This document shows positions 58,333 through 64,000 of a stretch of DNA of 64,000 nt, one piece after another. Source of the stretch: Kutzneria sp044547355 (GTDB lineage: Bacteria; Actinomycetota; Actinomycetes; Mycobacteriales; Pseudonocardiaceae); assembly GCF_044547355.1 (NCBI RefSeq), contig NZ_JBIUAG010000013.1, forward strand, positions 124,001 through 188,000, in the 5' to 3' direction. How positions within the stretch are numbered: position 1 is the first letter of the stretch; each line of letters opens with the position of its first letter. The notes below the pieces were generated by a model, which did not search any database, had not been told where the DNA came from, and was given only the letters and a program-made list of their open reading frames with translations. A program made the translations under genes and the position numbers.

Positions 58333-60480
58333 GTGAAAACTATTTCACGCGTGGCGATCCTGCTCGCCACGCCCCTGGCGCTCGCCCTGCCGGCGCTCGG
58401 CGGCCCCGCCTCCGCCGCCGAACCGCAGGTCGCGCTCACCGGCGACATCAGCCCGGCCGTCGGCGTCAGCCACCGCGTCGGCGACCTGCCGGCCGACCGG
58501 CCGCTGCACGTCGCCGTCCCGCTCAAGCTGCGCGACGCCGCCGGCCTGGACCGGTTCCTGGCCGCGGTCGCCGACCCGCATTCGCCCGACTACGGCCACT
58601 ACCTCACCCCCGCCCAGTTCGCCGACCGGTTCGGGCCGTCCCAGCGGTCCTACGACCAGGTAAGCGCCTACCTCCAGGCCAGGGGGCTGACGGTGACCGG
58701 CGTCAACGGCCAGGCCGTCGACGCCACCGGCACCGCGGCCCAGGTCGCCGCCGCGTTCGCGACCCCGATCGGCCGGTACGACCGCGACGGCCGGCAGTTC
58801 TTCGCCAACGATCGGAACCCGGTGCTGCCGGCCAGCATCGCCGGCCTGGTGCAGGGCGTGTCCGGTCTGAACGACTACGCCGTCCGGCACCGTGACGCGA
58901 AGCCGGCGGCCCCGTCCGGCCTCGGGCCGGCCGCGCTGCGGTCGATCTACGACACCAACGGCATCGGCGCCGACGGCAGCGGCCAGACCGTGGCGCTGTG
59001 GGAGTTCGACGGCTACAAGAAGTCCGACATCTCCACCTACGACCAGCAGTTCGGCCTGAGCTCGCCGGCCCCGGTCACCGTCTCGGTGGACGGCGCCAAC
59101 TACGACTCCAGCCCCGGCCAGGGGCAGGCCGAGGTCAGCCTGGACATCGAGATCGTGCAGGCCATCGCGCCCAAGGCGGCGACCCTGGTCTACGAGGCGC
59201 CCAACACCGACGCCGGCGAGCTCGACATGGCCAACCAGATCGTCAAGGAGAACAAGGCCCAGGTGGTCTCCATCTCCTGGGGCCTGTGCGAGCAGGACAG
59301 CACCTCCTCCACGATGACCAGCGTCGACAACGCCTTCAAGCAGGGCGCTGCGCAGGGCCAGAGCTTCTTCGCCGCCTCCGGCGACAGCGGCTCGAAGGAC
59401 TGCACGCGCAGCGACTCCGGAGCGGGCGTGGTCGCCGTCGACTTCCCGGCGTCATCCCCGAACGTCACGGGAGTCGGCGGCACCACGCTCTCCGTCGGCA
59501 GCAACAACTCCTACGGCTCCGAGACCGTGTGGAACAACTCGATCGGCTCCACCGGCGGCGGCGTGTCCAAGGTGTTCAGCGCCCCGAGCTGGCAGACCGG
59601 CGTGAACGGCAAGCGGACCGTGCCCGACGTGGCCAGCGACGGCGACCCGAACACCGGCTACTCAGTCTACACCGGCGGGCAGTGGCAGGTCTACGGCGGA
59701 ACCAGTTGTGCCGCGCCGATGTGGGCCGGCTGGGCCGCGCTGTACGACCAGAAGGCCAAGTCCAAGCTCGGTGCCGGCAACGCCGCCATCTACGGCCTCA
59801 AGGGCAACACCTTCCACGACGTCACCACCGGCAACAACGGGGACTTCAAGGCCGGCCCCGGCTATGACGAGACGACCGGCTGGGGTTCGTACGACGGCGC
59901 CAAGTTGTTCAACGCCCTCAACGGTTCCAGCACCGGCAACACCGTCACGGTGACCAACCCCGGCGACCAGACCACGGCCGTCAACGGCAGCGTCAACCTG
60001 CCGATCAAGGCCACCGACTCCTCGTCATCGGCCAAGCTGAGCTATGCGGCCAGCGGGCTGCCGGCGGGGCTGGCGATCGACTCGGGCACCGGCGTCATCT
60101 CGGGCGCCGCGACCACGCAGGGCGTTTCGACCGTGACGGTCACGGTCACCGACGACACCCAGGCCTCCGGCAACGCCAGTTTCCGGTGGACGGTCGGCAA
60201 CCCGCCCACCGGCGCCGTGACCGTGACCAATCCCGGGAACCAGTGGGCGTTCAAGGGATATCCGCTGTTCCAGACCATCCAGATCAGCGCCACGGCCAGT
60301 GACGGCGGCGCGCTGACCTTCTCCGCCACCGGCCTGCCGCCCGGCCTGAAGATCAGCGCGTCCGGGGCGATCACCGGCACGCCCAGCGCGGCCGGCACGT
60401 ACTCGGTCACGGTGACCGCGTCCGAGGCCAACGGCACTTCGGGCACGACCACGTTCACGTTCACCGTGTACGGCTTCTGA
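58333..60480 (+). CDS. Secreted S53 (sedolisin/kumamolisin-type) protease with two Ig-like repeats
   Basis: 715 residues: signal (~1-29), activation pro-domain (~30-185; YGHYLTPAQFADRFG), catalytic domain (~195-540) and two putative-Ig (He_PIG) modules (~540-715; AASGLPAGLAIDSGTGVISG, ATGLPPGLKISASGAITG). Catalytic Glu267 and Asp271 in EVSLDIEIVQAI, Ser458 in GGTSCAAPMWAG, and the C-terminal calcium loop (DVTTGNNGDFKAGPGYDETTGWGS region) are present. It should be an acid-active endopeptidase outside the cell. GTG 58333 follows GGAGAAGAC by 2 nt. Confidence 0.95.
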   Translation: MKTISRVAILLATPLALALPALGGPASAAEPQVALTGDISPAVGVSHRVGDLPADRPLHVAVPLKLRDAAGLDRFLAAVADPHSPDYGHYLTPAQFADRFGPSQRSYDQVSAYLQARGLTVTGVNGQAVDATGTAAQVAAAFATPIGRYDRDGRQFFANDRNPVLPASIAGLVQGVSGLNDYAVRHRDAKPAAPSGLGPAALRSIYDTNGIGADGSGQTVALWEFDGYKKSDISTYDQQFGLSSPAPVTVSVDGANYDSSPGQGQAEVSLDIEIVQAIAPKAATLVYEAPNTDAGELDMANQIVKENKAQVVSISWGLCEQDSTSSTMTSVDNAFKQGAAQGQSFFAASGDSGSKDCTRSDSGAGVVAVDFPASSPNVTGVGGTTLSVGSNNSYGSETVWNNSIGSTGGGVSKVFSAPSWQTGVNGKRTVPDVASDGDPNTGYSVYTGGQWQVYGGTSCAAPMWAGWAALYDQKAKSKLGAGNAAIYGLKGNTFHDVTTGNNGDFKAGPGYDETTGWGSYDGAKLFNALNGSSTGNTVTVTNPGDQTTAVNGSVNLPIKATDSSSSAKLSYAASGLPAGLAIDSGTGVISGAATTQGVSTVTVTVTDDTQASGNASFRWTVGNPPTGAVTVTNPGNQWAFKGYPLFQTIQISATASDGGALTFSATGLPPGLKISASGAITGTPSAAGTYSVTVTASEANGTSGTTTFTFTVYGF

Positions 60481-60618
60481 TCCCGCCGATCCGCGAGACC
60501 CCCGCGCCGGGCCACCCCTGCATGGCCCGGCGCGGACCCTCGCCTGTCACCGTGACGTCACCGAAAAAGCACAGCATCCACGGTTGTCGGGCGGTCGTGG
60601 CCCGGTCATGATTCGAGG

Positions 60619-62190
60619 ATGCAGGCATACGACGCGGTTGTCGTCGGCAGCGGCCACAACGCGCTGGTCACCGCCGCCTACCTGGCCCGGGCCGGCTGGG
60701 GCGTGCTGGTGCTGGAGGGCAACGACCGCCCCGGCGGCCTGGTGCGCACCGACGAGCTGACCCTGCCCGGCTTCCGGCACGACAACTTCTCGGCCGCGCA
60801 CCCGCTGTTCGTGGCCGGCCCGGCCTACGCCGACCTGCGGGCCGAGCTGGACCTGGAGTACCTCAACACCCGCTACCCGACCGGCGTCTCGCTGCCCGGC
60901 GGCCGCGGCTCGGTGGTGTCCACCGACCTGGACGAGAACGTCGTCGAGTTCAACCGGCTCGCGCCCGGCGACGGCGACGCGCTGGCCGAGCTGTTCAAGG
61001 AGTTCGGGCCGGCCATCCAGACCGTGTTCGCGCTGTGCTCCGCGGACCTGACCGCGGACAGTTCGGCCACCGCGATCCAGAGCCTGATGCACACGCCGGA
61101 CGGCGGTTTTTCCGACTTCGCGCACATGTTCACGTTGAGCGCGCGGGCCTTGCTGGCCCAGCGGTTCCAATCGCCCGTGCTGCACGCCATGCTCGCGCCG
61201 TGGGCTACCCACCTCGGCCGGGCCGTCGACGATGCCAACAGCGGCACCTGGACCGTGTTGGTGCTGGCCGCGCTGACCATGGTCGGCATGCCGATTCCCA
61301 GGGGCGGCAGCGAGGAACTGGTCAAGGCGCTGGTCAAGGTGATCGAGCGCAACGGCGGCGAGGTCCGATGTGGACAGTGGGTGCGGCACGTCCTGGTCAA
61401 GGACGGGCATGCCGTCGGCGTGCGCACCGCCGACGGCGAGGTGTGCCACTCCCGGCGGTCCGTGATCGCTTCCGTCAACCCGGACCAGCTGTACCTGAAG
61501 CTGCTGGACCACGAGGACGGCGTCACCCCGCCCGCGCTTCGTAAGCAGGCCAAGGACTATCGCTACGGCCTCGGCGCGTTTCAGGTCCACCTGGCCCTGT
61601 CCGAGCCGGCGCGTTTCCACGACGAGCGGCTGGCGCACGTCGGGCAGCCGCACCTGACCGGTGGCCTGAACGCGATTTCCCGGGCCACCAACGAGGCTCT
61701 GCGCGGGCTGCTGCCGGTGGAGCCGACGATCTCCTGGGACACTCCGTCCACAGTGGACCCTTCGCGGTGCCCGCCCGGCCGGGCCGTGGCGCGGCTGCAG
61801 ATGCTGGAGGTGCCCGCGGTCGTGCACGGGGACGCCGCCGAGAAGATCCACATCGGCTCGCGCGGCTGGACCGAGGGCGTCAAGGAGGCCTTTGCCGACC
61901 GCGTGATCGAGGAGGCTGCCAAGCATGTGCCGGGCCTGCACGACATCATCCTGGACCGGCACCTGATCAGCCCGCGCGAGCTGGCCGCCTTCAACCCCAA
62001 CTGCGGGCCCGGCGATCCCTTCGGCGGCAGCCACGACCTGGCCCAGAGCTACGTGTTCAGCCCGCTGCCCGGCCAGCCCAGCCACCGCACCGTGGTCCCC
62101 AACCTCTACATGGTCGGCGCGGCCACCTGGCCCGGCCACGGCATCAGCGGCGGCTCCGGCTACATCGTCGCCCAGGAACTCCTCGACTGA
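60619..62190 (+). CDS. FAD-dependent oxidoreductase, PYROXD2/phytoene-desaturase-like
   Basis: 523 residues. FAD motif AVVVGSGHNALVTAAYLARAG with VLVLEGNDRPGG, and the C-terminal YMVGAATWPGHGISGGSGY closing the cofactor site. Sequence resembles the NAD(P)/FAD-dependent group that includes PYROXD2 and carotenoid desaturases. The many Trp/His segments (GSRGWTEGVKEAFADRVI) are typical. Substrate unknown; the carotenoid oxygenase in this window lies 35 kb away, so a pathway link is not supported. ATG 60619. Confidence 0.88.
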   Translation: MQAYDAVVVGSGHNALVTAAYLARAGWGVLVLEGNDRPGGLVRTDELTLPGFRHDNFSAAHPLFVAGPAYADLRAELDLEYLNTRYPTGVSLPGGRGSVVSTDLDENVVEFNRLAPGDGDALAELFKEFGPAIQTVFALCSADLTADSSATAIQSLMHTPDGGFSDFAHMFTLSARALLAQRFQSPVLHAMLAPWATHLGRAVDDANSGTWTVLVLAALTMVGMPIPRGGSEELVKALVKVIERNGGEVRCGQWVRHVLVKDGHAVGVRTADGEVCHSRRSVIASVNPDQLYLKLLDHEDGVTPPALRKQAKDYRYGLGAFQVHLALSEPARFHDERLAHVGQPHLTGGLNAISRATNEALRGLLPVEPTISWDTPSTVDPSRCPPGRAVARLQMLEVPAVVHGDAAEKIHIGSRGWTEGVKEAFADRVIEEAAKHVPGLHDIILDRHLISPRELAAFNPNCGPGDPFGGSHDLAQSYVFSPLPGQPSHRTVVPNLYMVGAATWPGHGISGGSGYIVAQELLD

Positions 62191-62213
62191 ACCCCAATGC
62201 CATTCCGCACTTG

Positions 62214-62256
62214 GAACCGACCATTCCTCCACTCCGGGGGGAGGAATGGTCCGTTC
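62214..62256. terminator. 17-bp-arm hairpin between convergent genes
   Basis: GAACCGACCATTCCTCC (62214-62230) pairs with 62240-62256 with one mismatch. It is related to the hairpin at 26069-26111. The opposing gene's stop codon (62255-62257) overlaps its right end. Confidence 0.72.
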
Positions 62257-63112
62257 ACAGCGTTTCAGGTGGCGGGAAGGCGGCCCAGGCGGTGATGGCG
62301 AAGCCGTCGCCGGCCGGGCGGACCTCGACCGCCCCGTGCCCGCCGAAGTGGGCCGGCACCACCAGCTCACCTTGCTCGGCGGCCCTGGCCAGCACCCGCT
62401 GCCGGGTCTTGGCCGCCATCGCCTCGTCCACGCAGAGCACGCTGCCGCACCACGGCTGCGTGATCTGGAACGGGCTGTGGATCAGGTCGCCGACGAACAC
62501 CGCCCGGTCGGCGCCGGAGCGCAGCCGCAGCAGGGACGATCCCGGAGTGTGGCCCGGCGCGGCCTCCAGCTCGAGGTTCTCGTCGATGCGGAAAGTGTTG
62601 TCCCACAACGTGGCCAGCCCGGCCTCGACGATCGGCCTGATGCTGTCCTCATGCGTCGGCGCGCCGGCGAAGTGCTCGTGATCGGCGCGGGGGATGAGGT
62701 AGGTGGCGTTGGGAAAGGTCGCAACCCAGTCGCCGTCGACATCGTGGGTGTTCCAGCCGACGTGGTCGGCGTGCACATGCGTGTTCACCACAACGTCCAC
62801 ATCGGACGGATCGACGACGGCGCGGAGCCGCTCCAGGAAATCCGTGCGCCAGTGATTGAAGATCGGCATGGTCGGGCGGACCCGGCCGTTGCCGACGCCG
62901 GTGTCGACCAGGATCGTGCGGCCGGCGCTGCGCAGCACCCAGGTCTGGGCCGCGGCGACCATGCCGCCGGTGGCCGGGTTGAGGTGATCCGGCGCGAGCC
63001 AGTCCGGGACCGGGTCCGGCACGCCGGGCAGGAAGGCGCGCAGCGGCCCGAACTCGCCGTGCCACTCCACCACCCTGGTGATCTCGACCCCGCCCCAGGT
63101 GATCGTGTCCAT
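62255..63112 (-). CDS. MBL fold metallo-hydrolase
   Basis: 285 residues of the metallo-beta-lactamase superfamily. Metal ligands in NTHVHADHVGW, the His in AAPGHTPGSS, the Asp in VFVGDLIHSP, and the last His in VPAHFGGHG are present, so it is probably active as a di-zinc or iron hydrolase (lactonase-like). No signal. ATG 63112 gives the family start DTITWGGVEITRVVEW. Divergent from the AraC gene at the window edge, which may regulate it. Confidence 0.9.
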   Translation of the reverse strand: MDTITWGGVEITRVVEWHGEFGPLRAFLPGVPDPVPDWLAPDHLNPATGGMVAAAQTWVLRSAGRTILVDTGVGNGRVRPTMPIFNHWRTDFLERLRAVVDPSDVDVVVNTHVHADHVGWNTHDVDGDWVATFPNATYLIPRADHEHFAGAPTHEDSIRPIVEAGLATLWDNTFRIDENLELEAAPGHTPGSSLLRLRSGADRAVFVGDLIHSPFQITQPWCGSVLCVDEAMAAKTRQRVLARAAEQGELVVPAHFGGHGAVEVRPAGDGFAITAWAAFPPPETL

Positions 63113-63188
63113 GCATCTGAGTCTGCTGCTCAGCGGTGAGCGTTCCAATGCTCATGACGGTCGATCGCATGCTTGATACGCTCACCAA

Positions 63189-64000
63189 GTGGACGTGGTG
63201 AGCGATGTCATCACGGTGCTGCGCACCGGGCGGTCGTCGTCCAACCGGACCTCGGTCGACGCCCGGTGGCAGGTGCCGTTCGAGGCCTACGAGGGCGCGG
63301 GTTTCCACATCCTGTTGCGGGGAACCTGCTCGCTGATCAGCGATGTCGCCGACCCCGTCCGCCTCGGCGTCGGCGACGTCGTGCTGCTGCCGCACGGCAG
63401 CGCGCACGGGCTGGCCGGCGACGGCACCGAGCTGCTGTGCGGCAAGTACCGGCTCGACCGGTCCCGCCCCCATCCGTTGCTCAGCGGGCTGCCCGAGATC
63501 ATCCACCTGCCGGCGACCGTGGGCCGGCATCCGGAGCTGCGGGCCGCCATCGATCTGCTCGGCACCGAGGTCGAGGCCGACCGCTCCGGGCGGGACGCCG
63601 TCGTGTCCGGCCTGCTTGATCTGCTGCTCGTCTACATGCTGCGGGCCTGGCTGGAGGACAACCCCACCGCGTGTTGGTCACAGGCGCTGTCCGATCCCGC
63701 GGTGGCCGGCGCGCTGCGGGCCATCCACGACGACCCGGCGCGGCCGTGGACCGTGCCCGAACTCGCCGCCGCGGTCGGGCACTCCCGGGCTACCCTGGCC
63801 CGCCGGTTCGTCGCGCTCGTCGGGCAGCCGCCGATGGCCTACCTGACCTGGTGGCGGATGACCCGCGCGGCCCGCCTGCTCCGGGACTCGGACGCGCCGC
63901 TGTCGGCCATCGCCCGGCAGGTCGGCTACGAGTCCCCGTTCGCCTTCTCCCACGCGTTCAAACGGCTGTTCGGTCAGTCGCCCAACCAGTACCGGCTCTC
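63189..64000 (+). CDS. AraC family transcriptional regulator (3' end beyond window)
   Basis: About 270 residues visible: a cupin sensor domain (~1-150; VITVLRTGRSSSNR, DVVLLPHGSAHGLAG) and a C-terminal AraC helix-turn-helix (~175-270; TVPELAAAVGHSRATLARRFVAL, IARQVGYESPFAFSHAFKRLFG, SPNQYR) that is nearly complete at the edge. GTG 63189 may be leaderless. Divergent from the MBL hydrolase gene (76 bp apart), its probable target. Confidence 0.85.
   Translation, partial: MDVVSDVITVLRTGRSSSNRTSVDARWQVPFEAYEGAGFHILLRGTCSLISDVADPVRLGVGDVVLLPHGSAHGLAGDGTELLCGKYRLDRSRPHPLLSGLPEIIHLPATVGRHPELRAAIDLLGTEVEADRSGRDAVVSGLLDLLLVYMLRAWLEDNPTACWSQALSDPAVAGALRAIHDDPARPWTVPELAAAVGHSRATLARRFVALVGQPPMAYLTWWRMTRAARLLRDSDAPLSAIARQVGYESPFAFSHAFKRLFGQSPNQYRL

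Noticed and set aside
60619..62190. Carotenoid biosynthesis gene linked to the carotenoid oxygenase
   Set aside because: Closer to PYROXD2-like oxidoreductases, 35 kb from the oxygenase, and no crtB/crtE genes are present.

Overview
The window is high-GC actinobacterial chromosome, most likely from the Pseudonocardiaceae (Kutzneria/Amycolatopsis-like). The basis is GTG/TTG starts, a complete mce operon, PPE/EspG/DUF3558-type secretion-associated genes, F420-type LLM oxidoreductase and ECF42 sigma genes, and long hairpins between convergent genes. I see no rRNA, tRNA, CRISPR array, prophage or transposase. Genus-level placement is inference.

Layout. 1-3.2 kb: sugar ABC binding protein (cut by the window edge) and a secreted GH2 glycosidase. 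3.4-12.4 kb: LCP cell-wall ligase, small membrane/PH proteins, secreted TAP-like peptidase, a deletion-damaged flavin monooxygenase, AraC regulator, RarD permease, F420-type oxidoreductase. 12.6-15.4 kb: methionine salvage operon (MtnA-MtnB fusion, MtnD, MtnC). 15.5-19 kb: fadB-fadA beta-oxidation pair. 19-26.7 kb: GNAT, GH20 hexosaminidase, then a decayed patch (52-bp dispersed repeat, truncated DUF3800, head-to-head remnants of a P450 and a TetR gene), a carotenoid oxygenase/VC0807-like pair and a VOC protein. 26.7-28.6 kb: fused aminodeoxychorismate synthase. 28.9-37.6 kb: full mce operon (2 yrbE, mceA-F, 2 mce-associated genes). 37.6-40.6 kb: EspG, PPE-like, DUF3558 lipoprotein and a small helical protein. 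40.7-46.4 kb: MFS pump, GNAT, TIM-barrel protein, a half-length P450-like protein, DUF3024, and a TetR/flavin monooxygenase pair with palindromic operators.

46.4-52.9 kb is the most interesting region. A minus-strand run of closely spaced genes starts with a 26-codon leader peptide of the 'RRHVDL...C' type known from actinobacterial sulfur genes. It continues with a secreted SBP56/methanethiol-oxidase-like protein, a polytopic membrane protein with Met-rich ends, a YeeE/YedE sulfur transporter, two tiny secreted proteins and a lytic-transglycosylase-like protein. I read it as a candidate extracytoplasmic organosulfur-scavenging operon controlled by leader-peptide attenuation. 53-58 kb: DoxX/HxlR, MarR/prolyl aminopeptidase, and a DGPF (YCII) protein/ECF42 sigma pair. 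58-64 kb: S53 protease, PYROXD2-like oxidoreductase, MBL hydrolase and an AraC regulator cut by the right edge.

Two themes recur. Local regulators are divergent from their probable targets with visible operators between them. Convergent gene ends are separated by long near-perfect hairpins that form a small repeat family. Three genes carry deletion scars (about 8.11 kb and 22.66 kb).
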